Shown here one piece after another: positions 34,661 through 42,917 of a DNA stretch of 43,297 nt. Numbering within the stretch: the stretch's first letter is position 1; each line of letters starts with the position of its first letter. A program made the position numbers and the translations under genes. The stretch covers positions 1 to 43,297 of the forward strand of contig JAVBKT010000013.1 of assembly GCA_031553915.1 (NCBI GenBank), written 5' to 3'. The DNA is from HGM13862 sp031553915. Lineage in GTDB: Bacteria > Bacillota > Dehalobacteriia > UBA4068. Under the pieces are notes generated by a model. That model was not told the DNA's origin. It saw only the letters and a program-made list of their open reading frames with translations, and did no database searches.

Positions 34661-34689
34661 AGTATACTATCACTGCGTAAAAAATGCAA
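34661..34689 (-). promoter_or_regulatory. Promoter of the leu operon
   Basis: TTGCAT (34689-34684) and TATACT (34666-34661) on the minus strand, 17 bases apart, 29 bases before the leader ATG. Transcription would begin near 34654. Confidence 0.8.
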
Positions 34690-34762
34690 CTGTTTTTTTG
34701 CTGAGCATTTCCCCTGCTCCAAGTGGTTAATGTCCAACAACAGCAAGTAAAGCGTTTTTTGA

Positions 34763-35197
34763 TTATTGCTGGAGGTAGTCGATCAACAGATCAATCGCTG
34801 ACAAATATCCGCCAAAACCCTGGCCTTTGATGGTGGCAATGCAGGCGGAGCGCAGATAAGCGGTTCTGCGAAAATCTTCTCTGCTATCCGGGTCGCTGAT
34901 ATGCACCTCCACGGTAGGGATAGCCACTGCTTTCAGCGTATCGAGCAGGGCTATGCTGGTATGCGCATAGGCTGCGGGATTAATCACGATGCCGTCAAAT
35001 TTGCCCCGCGCTTCTTGAATGAGGTCTATCAGCACACCCTCATGATTGCTCTGAAAGATTTCGCCGCCGATATTTTTCGTCTGGCAATGGGCTTTAATCA
35101 TCACAGTTAAATCGTCATAGCTGTCTGTGCCGTAGATTTCCGGCTCGCGAATGCCCAGCATATTAAGGTTTGGCCCATTAAGCACCAGTATATTCAT
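34763..35197 (-). CDS. aroQ: 3-dehydroquinate dehydratase, type II
   Basis: The 144-residue dodecameric enzyme forms 3-dehydroshikimate. Visible: NGPNLNMLGIREPEIYG at the N-terminus with the catalytic Tyr in IYG, NPAAYAHTSIALLD, and VEVHISDP. I chose ATG at 35197, with GGAGG 6 bases upstream; the longer frame starts inside aroE/aroK without a site. It overlaps the aroE/aroK end by 20 bases, and is the last gene of the aro operon. No clear terminator follows before the leu promoter. Confidence 0.96.
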   Translation of the reverse strand: MNILVLNGPNLNMLGIREPEIYGTDSYDDLTVMIKAHCQTKNIGGEIFQSNHEGVLIDLIQEARGKFDGIVINPAAYAHTSIALLDTLKAVAIPTVEVHISDPDSREDFRRTAYLRSACIATIKGQGFGGYLSAIDLLIDYLQQ

Positions 35198-36407
35198 AGA
35201 ATTCCTCCACAATCGTTTCTGCTATCTGCGCGATATCGCCTGAGGCGTCAATGCTGATATCCGCGGCTGCGGCATAAAGCGGTTCACGCACTGCGTACAG
35301 CGCTGCCAAATCAGTCGAGAGAGGCCTGCCTTTGACTTTCAGCCGTTCAAGCGGTTTCTTCAGCCAGTACACCCTGCTGTTTTGGCGCAAAGCCAGAGCG
35401 TTCTCTTCCATCAGGATGGCTCCGCCGCCGCTGGCAATCACCGCAGCGTTGTCTTTGGCGCAATCGTTAATAATTTGCGCCTCGACCCGGCGGAAAAAGG
35501 GCTCGCCGTCTTGCACGATAATCTCAGCAGGCCAGCGGCCTGTTCGCGCGAAAATCAGCTTATCGGTATCAATAAGCTTACGGCCCATCTTCCCCGCCAC
35601 TGCTTTCGCGATAACGCTTTTGCCGCTGCCCGGCATACCGATAAGAACAATGTTTTCCCGCCTTTGCAGCAAGCGTCGATATACGCGTTTGCTTTCTATT
35701 TGCTCAATTTGGCGCTTTTGAAAGATTGAGCTGGCCAAACGCGCCTGCTCCACCAGCATCATCAACCCGCCGCTAGCGGCAATGCCCCTCTCTTCGGCAG
35801 CCAGAATCAGCCACGTACGCAAGGGATTATAGACCAAATCCACTACCCCTGTGAGGGCAGGAAAAACATCCAGATTCGCTGCGAGCTCGTTATTATGCGG
35901 GTACATACCCAGCGGCGTGGCGTTAATCAGTATTTGCGCGTCTGCGTGCTGCGCAAGGTTATTCACGTTATCCCTGCTTAGCTGTACCACAGAGCTGGCA
36001 TTCTGATCCGCCGCAGCCAGGGCTGCGGTCTGCGCTGCGCCGCCGGCACCCAGAATAAGCACCTTCTTGCCTTGCAAATCAATCCCCGCTTGCTTGAGCA
36101 GATAGCAAAATCCCTGATAATCGGTATTATCGCCATAAATCCCCCCATCCGCGTTAAAGGTGATGGTATTCACATTGCCCAAACGGCGGGCAATGGGGGA
36201 AAGCTCGTTGCAATAGGGCACAACAGCGCGCTTATAGGGGGTGGTGACATTGAGCCCCGCGAAAGCATTGCTGTGCAGGAAAGACTCTAGCTGCGCCGGA
36301 GCAACAGAAAAAAGCTGATAATCAGGCAGACCAAACAACCGATGAATCAGCGGCGAATAGCTATGCCCGAGCTTTTCTCCCAGCAAACCAAAACATGCAG
36401 ATGACAT
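35178..36407 (-). CDS. Fused shikimate dehydrogenase and shikimate kinase
   Basis: The 409-residue protein joins two consecutive enzymes. Residues 1-about 245 are AroE: LGHSYSPLIH, NVTTPYK, GAGGAAQTAALA for NADP, and NATPLGM. Residues about 252-409 are AroK: the Walker A motif GMPGSGKSVIAK, DTDKLI, GGGAIL and RPLS. Together they turn 3-dehydroshikimate into shikimate 3-phosphate. The linker is short and charged (about 232-250). The start ATG shares one base with the pheA stop (TAATG). The fusion is uncommon; separate genes are the rule. Confidence 0.95.
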   Translation of the reverse strand: MSSACFGLLGEKLGHSYSPLIHRLFGLPDYQLFSVAPAQLESFLHSNAFAGLNVTTPYKRAVVPYCNELSPIARRLGNVNTITFNADGGIYGDNTDYQGFCYLLKQAGIDLQGKKVLILGAGGAAQTAALAAADQNASSVVQLSRDNVNNLAQHADAQILINATPLGMYPHNNELAANLDVFPALTGVVDLVYNPLRTWLILAAEERGIAASGGLMMLVEQARLASSIFQKRQIEQIESKRVYRRLLQRRENIVLIGMPGSGKSVIAKAVAGKMGRKLIDTDKLIFARTGRWPAEIIVQDGEPFFRRVEAQIINDCAKDNAAVIASGGGAILMEENALALRQNSRVYWLKKPLERLKVKGRPLSTDLAALYAVREPLYAAAADISIDASGDIAQIAETIVEEFYEYTGA

Positions 36408-37549
36408 TATACAACCTCACTATAGCTGCCCAGGAAAACGAACAACTGATCAGCAGCTGAACACTCTCCCAGCAAACGCATCACATCCTCGGTGAGTACC
36501 TGGGCCTCGATGTCAAAATAGAATAAAAACTCAAAATCGCGCCCGGGAATGGGGCGGCTTTCCAGCTTGGTCAAATTGAGCCCCAGGGCGGCAAATTTCA
36601 TCATCATATTATACAGCGACCCGGCAGTATGTGGCAAGCTCAGCATCAGGCTGATTCTATCCGCGCCGGGATAAATCGCCATCTCCTTGGCAATGCAAAT
36701 GAAGCGGGTATAGTTGTTATCGGTGTTTTGCACCCGGATATCATGCGCCTTTAAGCCATAAAGACGCGCGCAGCTGTGCGAGCAAAGAGCGGCAATATCC
36801 TGCCGCGGGGATTCCGCCACCATTTTCGCTGCGGCAGCAGTGTTTTCGCAAATAGTAATAGTGATATCCGCATGATCCGCCAAAAAATGGCTGCATTGGG
36901 CGATGGCCTGCTCATGGGAAACGATTTCTTTGATATCTGTAAAATTAACGCCTGGTTTTGACATCAGCTGATGGTCAATATGCAAGCGGACGCTGCGCAC
37001 AATATAGCAATTATGACGGTGCAGCAAATCATAAACAGCATTAACCGAGCCGCCGGAGCTGTTTTCTATTGGCAGCACGCCAAAATCACACAGCCCTTTT
37101 TCCACTGCCTGAAAAACCGCCTCAAAGTTGCGGAAATAGATAATATCCGCTGACGAGAACAGCTTATCAGCGGCAATCTGCGCATAGGCTCCCTCCATAC
37201 CTTGGCAGGCAACAGTGCCGTGGCTGGGGAATGGCTGGTCGCTACGCCGGGCAGCCTCGCGGATCTGCCTGGTCAGCTCGGTTTCGCTCGCCAAAACATT
37301 GCCTTGATAGGAGCGGCTGAGGTCAAAGATCAGCGCATAGAGAATACGCGCATATCTATCCATATCTTCCCCGGCAGCCTGGCTGATGCGGGATAATATT
37401 TCCCTCTCGCGGCTTTTGTCCAGGGTGGCCATTCCTTGTTCTTGCTTGGCTAGAGCAATTTGTTTGCAAATATCCATCCGCTCGCCAAAGAGGCGGATCA
37501 TCTCATTATCAATATCATCAATCTGGGAACGTAATTGTACTAAATCCAT
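36407..37549 (-). CDS. pheA: Bifunctional chorismate mutase / prephenate dehydratase
   Basis: The 380-residue protein has an N-terminal AroQ-class chorismate mutase (about 1-85, RSQIDDIDNEMIRLFGER), then prephenate dehydratase (about 107-280; GVLPIENSSGGSVNAVYDL and the TRF segment in NNYTRFICIA), then an ACT domain (about 295-375, with GSLYNMM and LTKLESRP, the Phe-binding site). It makes phenylpyruvate from chorismate, and is feedback-inhibited by Phe. GGAGG is before the ATG; 15 bases separate it from aroC. Its place in the aro operon fits the Phe-rich leader peptide. Confidence 0.96.
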   Translation of the reverse strand: MDLVQLRSQIDDIDNEMIRLFGERMDICKQIALAKQEQGMATLDKSREREILSRISQAAGEDMDRYARILYALIFDLSRSYQGNVLASETELTRQIREAARRSDQPFPSHGTVACQGMEGAYAQIAADKLFSSADIIYFRNFEAVFQAVEKGLCDFGVLPIENSSGGSVNAVYDLLHRHNCYIVRSVRLHIDHQLMSKPGVNFTDIKEIVSHEQAIAQCSHFLADHADITITICENTAAAAKMVAESPRQDIAALCSHSCARLYGLKAHDIRVQNTDNNYTRFICIAKEMAIYPGADRISLMLSLPHTAGSLYNMMMKFAALGLNLTKLESRPIPGRDFEFLFYFDIEAQVLTEDVMRLLGECSAADQLFVFLGSYSEVV

Positions 37550-37564
37550 GCTGGCCTCCTCTTT

Positions 37565-38638
37565 TTATAACAGATTATCCAAAAGCACCAGCGCAGTCAC
37601 TGCCTCTACGCAAGGCACAGCCCGTAGCACAATGCAGGGGTCATGCCTGCCGCTGATGGTCAATTTGGCCTCGCTCATCGTCGAAAGATTAACGCTTTGC
37701 TGCTCTATTGCAATGGATGGCGTAGGCTTGATCGCCACGCGGAAGATGATCGGCATACCGGTGGTGAGACCGCCGATAATGCCGCCATGATGATTGGTAA
37801 CAGTGGAAATTTTGCCATCCGCAAGGCAGTAAGCGTCATTATGCTCGCTGCCGCGCATGGCTGCTGCCGCAAAGCCGCTGCCAAACTCAATGCCGCGCAC
37901 AGCCGGTATGCCAAATATCGCCCGAGACAAGGCATTCTCCATGCCGTCAAAGATGGGGCTGCCGATGCCGGGCGGCATATTGATAGCGGCGCATTCGATA
38001 ATCCCGCCCACGCTATCTCCTCGGCTGACGGCGGCCTGGATTTCCTCTTTCATCGCCAGGCCAACGCTTTCATCCAGAACAGGTATCGCGCGGCTCTTCG
38101 GCAAATGCAGCTCTTGCTCACGCAAATTGACCGTACTAAACCGTTGCTCAGAGATTTTGCCGACAGCTTCCACATGCGCGCCGATAAAAATGTCTCTTTG
38201 CGCTAAGATTTGCAGCGCAATGCCGCCGGCAACGCATAAAGGCGTCGTCAGGCGGCCGGAAAAATGCCCGCCTCCGCGTATATCCTGATTGCCGCCATAG
38301 CGTATGCTTGCCGGATAATCAGCATGAGAGGGACGCGGCAGATTTTGCAGCTGCTGATAATCAGCTGATCTGACATCCTTATTGGCAATAACCGCGCAGA
38401 GCGGCGCGCCGCAAGTTTTGCTGCTGATCAGACCGGATAAAAAACGCGGGACATCCGCCTCCTCGCGACTGCTGGAAATATCATCCCGGCCTGGCGCGCG
38501 GCGGTTTAAGAATGTTTGCAGCTGCTCTAAGTCAATTTCCACTCCTGCGGGCAAACCATCAATGACTACGCCAACAGCCTCGCCATGCGACTGGCCGAAA
38601 AGAGAAATTTTTACTTTTTCACCGATCATTGAGGACAT
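37565..38638 (-). CDS. aroC: Chorismate synthase
   Basis: The 357-residue FMN-dependent enzyme converts EPSP to chorismate. Family blocks: GQSHGEAVGVVIDGLP at the start, RRAPGRDD, SREEADVP and GGGHFSGRLT, then SDIL-type residues near the end. GGAGG is 8 bases upstream of the ATG. The start overlaps the aroA end by 20 bases, so translation is coupled. Confidence 0.97.
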   Translation of the reverse strand: MSSMIGEKVKISLFGQSHGEAVGVVIDGLPAGVEIDLEQLQTFLNRRAPGRDDISSSREEADVPRFLSGLISSKTCGAPLCAVIANKDVRSADYQQLQNLPRPSHADYPASIRYGGNQDIRGGGHFSGRLTTPLCVAGGIALQILAQRDIFIGAHVEAVGKISEQRFSTVNLREQELHLPKSRAIPVLDESVGLAMKEEIQAAVSRGDSVGGIIECAAINMPPGIGSPIFDGMENALSRAIFGIPAVRGIEFGSGFAAAAMRGSEHNDAYCLADGKISTVTNHHGGIIGGLTTGMPIIFRVAIKPTPSIAIEQQSVNLSTMSEAKLTISGRHDPCIVLRAVPCVEAVTALVLLDNLL

Positions 38639-39887
38639 AACATTTTCCTCCTACTTGTTGATAATCCGCAAAGAAGGCCGGGTAAGATTTATTGACCGCC
38701 TCCGCTCCTTCTATCAGCACGCTGCCCCGGCAAACTGTTGCCGCAATGGCCGCAGCCATGGCTATTCTGTGGTCTCCCTCGCTAGAGACAATGCCGCCTT
38801 GGAGCATTTGGCGGCCATATATGCGCAGAAAATCAGCGCCTTCTTCAACTTCACCGCCCAAAGAGCGCAGCATTTTTGTCACACTCGCCAAACGGTCGCT
38901 TTCTTTGAGCCGCAGGCGCGCCGCTCCATAAAAATGGCTTTCCCCTGCTGCCTGAGAGGCAATCACTGCCAGGATTGGCAGCAGGTCCGGGATAGAACGC
39001 ATATCAATTTTCTGCGCATTGAGCAATTCGCCGCCAGCAACGCTAATGCAATCATTACCCTGCTTCACCTGTGCGCCAAAGCTGGTCAGTAAAGCGGCTA
39101 TGGCAGCATCCCCTTGCCAGGAGTGCCGCGCTAAACCTAAGCAGCTTATTTCTCCGCCTAAAACGCCGCCAGCGAGGAAAAAGGCCATATTTGACCAATC
39201 CCCTTCCACCGCCACTCTCCCCGGCGTTTGATATTTTTGCCCTGCCGGTAGCGTAAAACCGTTATCTCTTTGCACCTCTATGCCAAAGCTGGCCAAAGCC
39301 GCGCAGGTCATCTCCACATAAGCGGCGGATTCTAAAGCGCCATCAAGATCAATCTGCCCTCCCTGTGCTAGTAAAGACAGTGCCAATAGCAATCCACTGA
39401 TAAATTGCGAGCTGATATTCCCGGGCAGGCAGTAGTGCCCGCCGCTTAATTTGCCCGTGATAAACAGGGGCAGTGTATCACTGTCAATACTGATACCGCC
39501 CTGCCGCAGAGCTGCCACAAGCGGCGCAATCGGCCTTTTTGGCAAGCGGCCGCAGCCGGTAAAACTGGCTCCGCAGCCCAGAGCCGCCACTATTGGCAAA
39601 AGAAAACGCAGCGTAGAGCCGCTCTCATGGCAATCCAAATGAGGGTTAAGGCTAAATTGCTGCGGAGCGGCTACAGTTAAGGCATCTCCGCTGCGCTCAA
39701 TCACCACTCCCATGGCGCGCAGGCAAGCAATGGTCGCTGCGATATCTTCGCCATAGCCCTCAGCCATCACAATTTGGCTGGGCTGGTCTGCCAAGACAGC
39801 GCAAAGCAAAAGGCGGTGCGCGGCGGATTTGGAGGGAATGGCAGTTAGCGTTCCATTAAGTTTGGCGGGATAGCATAAAACTTGCAT
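38619..39887 (-). CDS. aroA: EPSP synthase (3-phosphoshikimate 1-carboxyvinyltransferase)
   Basis: The 422-residue two-domain enzyme condenses phosphoenolpyruvate with shikimate 3-phosphate. Visible: PSKSAAHRLLL with the catalytic Lys, GSTLRFLLP, RLKESDRLASV and DHRIAMAAAIAA. Residues of the class I glyphosate-sensitive loop (NAGTA...RP) are not present in that form: the loop reads ESGSTLRF, as in class II-like enzymes. Its ATG shares one base with the aroB stop. Confidence 0.96.
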   Translation of the reverse strand: MQVLCYPAKLNGTLTAIPSKSAAHRLLLCAVLADQPSQIVMAEGYGEDIAATIACLRAMGVVIERSGDALTVAAPQQFSLNPHLDCHESGSTLRFLLPIVAALGCGASFTGCGRLPKRPIAPLVAALRQGGISIDSDTLPLFITGKLSGGHYCLPGNISSQFISGLLLALSLLAQGGQIDLDGALESAAYVEMTCAALASFGIEVQRDNGFTLPAGQKYQTPGRVAVEGDWSNMAFFLAGGVLGGEISCLGLARHSWQGDAAIAALLTSFGAQVKQGNDCISVAGGELLNAQKIDMRSIPDLLPILAVIASQAAGESHFYGAARLRLKESDRLASVTKMLRSLGGEVEEGADFLRIYGRQMLQGGIVSSEGDHRIAMAAAIAATVCRGSVLIEGAEAVNKSYPAFFADYQQVGGKCYVLNDR

Positions 39888-40948
39888 TATTCCTCCTCCA
39901 GCCCCAGCGCAATAAAGGCAGCGAGTTGATCAGTTGGCAGCTGGTACAAAAAGCAATCCCCGACAGCTCGCGGCAAGACCAGGGTGATGCTATCGCCATG
40001 CCGTTTTTTATCAGCCAGAGCAGCCTGCGCCAAATCTGCTGCCGCGTAGGGGCAAGCCACAGGCAGCTGCAAAGATTGTAAAGCCGCGGCAATACGCGTG
40101 GCTACACCACGTTCACAAATACCCTTTCTTTCCGCGGCACGGGTCATCACTATCATGCCCATAGCCACAGCTTCTCCGTGACGAATGCTATAATTGCTCA
40201 GGCGTTCAACAGCATGCCCGATGGTATGTCCAAAATTCAAAATCTGGCGCAAGCCTTGTTCTTTTTCATCCTGGCTGACGATCTCCGCCTTTTGATAAAT
40301 GCAAGCGGGAATAATATCCTGCCAGCTGGCGGCTAAACCCTGTTCTGTCAGCTGCGTCAGCAATTCCGGATCAGAAAGGATAGCGTATTTAACACATTCC
40401 GCCGCTCCGGCAGCTAATTCTTCCTTAGGCAAAGTCGCCAGCAGATCGCAATCGCAAATCACCAATTGCGGCTGCCAGAAAACTCCGGCTAAATTTTTGC
40501 CCGCTGACAGATTAACCGCTGTTTTGCCGCCGACAGAGGAATCCACCGCAGCCAGCAAAGTGGTTGGCATCTGCACATAGGCCATGCCCCGCTGATAAAG
40601 CGCTGCTGCCAAGCCTGCCAAATCACCGGTAACACCGCCGCCCAGGGCGATCAGCAAATCTCCCCGGCTGAGCCGGGATTCCGCCAAAAACTCCAATAGC
40701 TGGGACAGCTGCTGTATATTCTTGGATTTTTCTCCGGCGGGGAAAAAATATTTCACTACCGCAAACCCGGCTTTGAGCAAGGGTTTAGCTACTTTCGCGC
40801 CATAAAGAGCAGCTACGTTTTGATCCGCAACCAGAGCAATTTTATCCGGGCTGCCGATCTCTTTGATCAGCTCTGCCACCTTTGGCAGCAGCCCATGCCC
40901 AATATGAACCGGGTAAGGATGCGACACTGTTATTTCAATTGTTTTCAT
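39887..40948 (-). CDS. aroB: 3-dehydroquinate synthase
   Basis: The 353-residue NAD- and metal-dependent enzyme cyclises DAHP to 3-dehydroquinate. Visible: the GGGVTGDLAGLAAALYQRG nucleotide-binding block, PTTLLAAVDSSVGGKTAVN, the metal-binding segment GHTIGHAVE and HGEAVAMGM. GGAGG precedes the ATG. It is the second gene of the aro operon, 55 bases after aroF. Confidence 0.97.
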   Translation of the reverse strand: MKTIEITVSHPYPVHIGHGLLPKVAELIKEIGSPDKIALVADQNVAALYGAKVAKPLLKAGFAVVKYFFPAGEKSKNIQQLSQLLEFLAESRLSRGDLLIALGGGVTGDLAGLAAALYQRGMAYVQMPTTLLAAVDSSVGGKTAVNLSAGKNLAGVFWQPQLVICDCDLLATLPKEELAAGAAECVKYAILSDPELLTQLTEQGLAASWQDIIPACIYQKAEIVSQDEKEQGLRQILNFGHTIGHAVERLSNYSIRHGEAVAMGMIVMTRAAERKGICERGVATRIAAALQSLQLPVACPYAAADLAQAALADKKRHGDSITLVLPRAVGDCFLYQLPTDQLAAFIALGLEEE

Positions 40949-41002
40949 TATTATCCTCCCGATTATCCTCTTGCTCCGCTGCTGACTACTCTTTCCGCCT
41001 CG

Positions 41003-42013
41003 TTATTTATCCGCTTTAAGCGCGGCAAAAATTTGCTGTATTTTAGCTGCAAGCTCTGCAAAAGCCTCTGGCGTCAACGACTGCGGCCCGTCACAAAGCG
41101 CATGCTTGGGATCATTATGCACCTCAATAATCAGGCCGTCCGCGCCTGCGGCCACCGCAGCCAGCGCCATTGACGGCACCAGGGCTGCCATGCCGGTAGC
41201 GTGGCTTGGATCGACAATCACCGGCAAATGGCTGAGCCTTTTCAGGGTAGGAATAGCGGAAATATCCAGCGTATTGCGGGTATAGGTTTCAAAGGTGCGA
41301 ATACCTCGCTCGCAAAGAATAACATTTTCATTGCCGCCAGCCATGATATATTCCGCGCTCATCAGCAGCTCTTCCAGGGTGCTGGAGAGGCCTCTTTTAA
41401 GCAAAATGGGCTTTTTCAGCTTGCCTAATTCACGCAGCATATTAAAATTCTGCATATTACGCGCGCCCACCTGGATAATATCAACATCATCAAACAAAGG
41501 CAGCTGGCTCAAATCCATCAGCTCTGTCACAATGGGCAGCCCTGTTTCTTCTTTAGCCAGCAAGAGCAGACGCAGGCCCTCCGCGCCCAAGCCCTGAAAG
41601 GAATAGGGAGAGGTGCGCGGTTTGAAGGCGCCGCCGCGCAGCATAGTCGCTCCCGCAGCCTTGACCGCAGCAGCTATCGCGCAAATTTGCTCCTCGGATT
41701 CAACCGAACACGGCCCGGCCATCAGCGTCAAATTGCCCGCCCCCACCTGAGCCCCCTTCACTGTAACCACCGTATCGTCAGGGTGAAATTTGCGGTTGGC
41801 ATTTTTGTACGGCTCTTGAATACGTTTCACATCTTCCACAATATCCATCGAGCGTATCAGATCAATATCAATATGCGAAGTATCCCCGACCAAACCAAGA
41901 ACCGTTTGCATTATTCCTTTGGTCACACTCACCTGCATCTTAGAATTTTCTAACCAATTGATTAAATGCTTCACCTGGTCTTGGCTGGCATCATTTTTAA
42001 CGATAACAATCAT
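41003..42013 (-). CDS. aroF: DAHP synthase, type I-beta with regulatory N-terminal domain
   Basis: The 336-residue protein has an N-terminal ferredoxin-like regulatory domain (1-about 70) and a TIM barrel (about 85-335). It condenses phosphoenolpyruvate and erythrose 4-phosphate, the entry step of the pathway. Motifs: GPCSVESEEQ, RGGAFKPRTSPYSFQG, LLKRGLSST and DPSHATG. The length and extra N-terminal domain match the Thermotoga-type enzyme, whose domain gates feedback inhibition by Tyr/Phe. It heads the operon behind the Phe-rich leader. Confidence 0.96.
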   Translation of the reverse strand: MIVIVKNDASQDQVKHLINWLENSKMQVSVTKGIMQTVLGLVGDTSHIDIDLIRSMDIVEDVKRIQEPYKNANRKFHPDDTVVTVKGAQVGAGNLTLMAGPCSVESEEQICAIAAAVKAAGATMLRGGAFKPRTSPYSFQGLGAEGLRLLLLAKEETGLPIVTELMDLSQLPLFDDVDIIQVGARNMQNFNMLRELGKLKKPILLKRGLSSTLEELLMSAEYIMAGGNENVILCERGIRTFETYTRNTLDISAIPTLKRLSHLPVIVDPSHATGMAALVPSMALAAVAAGADGLIIEVHNDPKHALCDGPQSLTPEAFAELAAKIQQIFAALKADK

Positions 42014-42040
42014 TTATCTTTTCCTCCCTCAACTACTTTC

Positions 42041-42075
42041 AAAAAAAAACGCCCCTCAGCGCTGGCCGAGGAGCG
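42041..42075 (-). terminator. Attenuator terminator of the aro-phe operon
   Basis: On the minus strand a 10-bp stem with two G.U pairs (42075-42066 with 42059-42050) and a 6-base loop is followed by nine T. It lies 16 bases after the leader-peptide stop and 27 before aroF. Confidence 0.9.
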
Positions 42076-42091
42076 AATGTGTCTGCAATAA

Positions 42092-42199
42092 TTAAAAACT
42101 AGACAGCATTTCTCTTTCAGTTAAACGCCAAAAAACCTTACCCGAAAAAGCGGTAAAGCTAAAGTGAAAAAATTCTTTTGTTAAAGGGAATTGCCGCAT
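42092..42199 (-). CDS. aro-phe operon leader peptide, 35 residues, Phe-rich
   Basis: The frame opens at ATG 42199, with AGGTG 5 bases upstream, and has eight Phe in 35 residues (positions 4, 10, 11, 13, 15, 18, 23 and 35), seven coded TTT. The peptide begins MRQFPLTKEFFHFSFTAF. Inside the coding part is a small hairpin (42136-42158), possibly the pause site; the terminator follows. By analogy with pheL, stalling at Phe codons under Phe-tRNA shortage would let transcription go on into aroF-aroQ. The role is inferred; the composition, site and hairpin are seen. Confidence 0.85.
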   Translation of the reverse strand: MRQFPLTKEFFHFSFTAFSGKVFWRLTEREMLSSF

Positions 42200-42254
42200 A
42201 CTGGCACCTGCATCTTCTGATCCACAGACAAACTTGCAGATCTAATTAAGTCGT

Positions 42255-42283
42255 ATGTTAGCATAAGAATTTTATTTTGTCAA
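42255..42283 (-). promoter_or_regulatory. Promoter of the aro-phe operon
   Basis: TTGACA (42283-42278) and TAACAT (42260-42255), minus strand, 17 bases apart, 56 bases before the leader ATG. Between it and the tRNA-Thr promoter (42284-42374) I see nothing beyond a weak hairpin. Confidence 0.85.
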
Positions 42284-42374
42284 GAATATCGCCGCAATTT
42301 TTGCCGGTAGATAAATTCTGCCGCCGCCCTCTGGCAGTTGAAGAAAATATTTGCTATTTGTCAAGCGCTAAAGA

Positions 42375-42403
42375 TTGACAATAGCAGCTAAAATATTTAT
42401 AAT
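42375..42403 (+). promoter_or_regulatory. Consensus promoter of tRNA-Thr
   Basis: TTGACA (42375-42380) and TATAAT (42398-42403), 17-base spacer, 22 bases before the tRNA gene: an exact consensus. Confidence 0.9.
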
Positions 42404-42425
42404 GATTGAGGCCGCAGTTGCCTTT

Positions 42426-42501
42426 GCTGGAATAGCTCAGTTGGTAGAGCAGCTGATTCGTAATCAGCAGGTCGCGTGTTCAACTCACGTTTCCAGCTCC
42501 A
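42426..42501 (+). tRNA. tRNA-Thr (anticodon CGT)
   Basis: The 76-base gene includes an encoded CCA. Acceptor stem GCTGGAA with TTCCAGC, D-arm AGCTCAGTTGGTAGAGC, anticodon stem GCTGA with TCAGC around loop TTCGTAA, T-arm GTTCAAC. It reads ACG codons. Confidence 0.97.
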
Positions 42502-42503
42502 CG

Positions 42504-42539
42504 AAAACCCCTGTAATCTCAACAGATACAGGGGTTTTT
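42504..42539 (+). terminator. Terminator of tRNA-Thr
   Basis: A perfect 12-bp stem (42504-42515 with 42527-42538) with a T-run, 2 bases after the CCA. Confidence 0.88.
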
Positions 42540-42620
42540 CATTGCTGTGGAAGCATCCCTTTTGCGGCCAAGTGTCACTCAGGTGTCACACAGGGAGAAT
42601 TTAGCCCTTTTGGGGACAGA

Positions 42621-42648
42621 GAAAGAGCCACCCCGGGTTAAGGCTCTT
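42621..42648 (-). terminator. Hairpin after the phage-like remnants
   Basis: An 8-bp stem (42621-42628 with 42641-42648) with a 12-base loop lies 47 bases beyond the stop of the last minus-strand ORF. Confidence 0.45.
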
Positions 42649-42695
42649 TTGTATCTCACCGTGAAGTGACAGTATGGTTCTCATAATAGATAATA

Positions 42696-42917
42696 CTATT
42701 CTTCGTTATCGTCTACATCTTTCTTAATAGCATCGTCAACAGTATCCAAAACCCCGAAGAATTGCCGGTATTCCTGGTCATCCAAATTCTCAAAGGCTAG
42801 TCCAGCTTCGGGGTAATGTTGCTGGGCGTATTGATTAAGTCCTTGAACGAACAACCCGTCTCTACTATTGCGCTGATGCAACCGCTGTAACTGGTCAGTA
42901 GTCAGTGTGAGCGGCAA
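42696..42917 (-). CDS. Short hypothetical ORF, phage-remnant region
   Basis: The 73-residue frame is acidic at its end (DTVDDAIKKDVDDNEE), with DQLQRLHQRNSRDGLFVQGL near the start. It opens with TTG at 42917, with no good ribosome site, and overlaps the ORF before it in another frame. It is most likely the displaced C-terminal part of a broken gene. I do not recognise a family. Confidence 0.4.
   Translation of the reverse strand: MPLTLTTDQLQRLHQRNSRDGLFVQGLNQYAQQHYPEAGLAFENLDDQEYRQFFGVLDTVDDAIKKDVDDNEE

Noticed and set aside
34450..34690. T-box riboswitch before leuA
   Set aside because: The region is too short for a T-box stem I plus antiterminator, and I see no T-box consensus. The Leu-rich ORF and terminator explain it better.
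42375..42641. 88-codon open frame across tRNA-Thr
   Set aside because: It runs through the tRNA and its terminator; the apparent start lies in the tRNA promoter. The tRNA explains the sequence.
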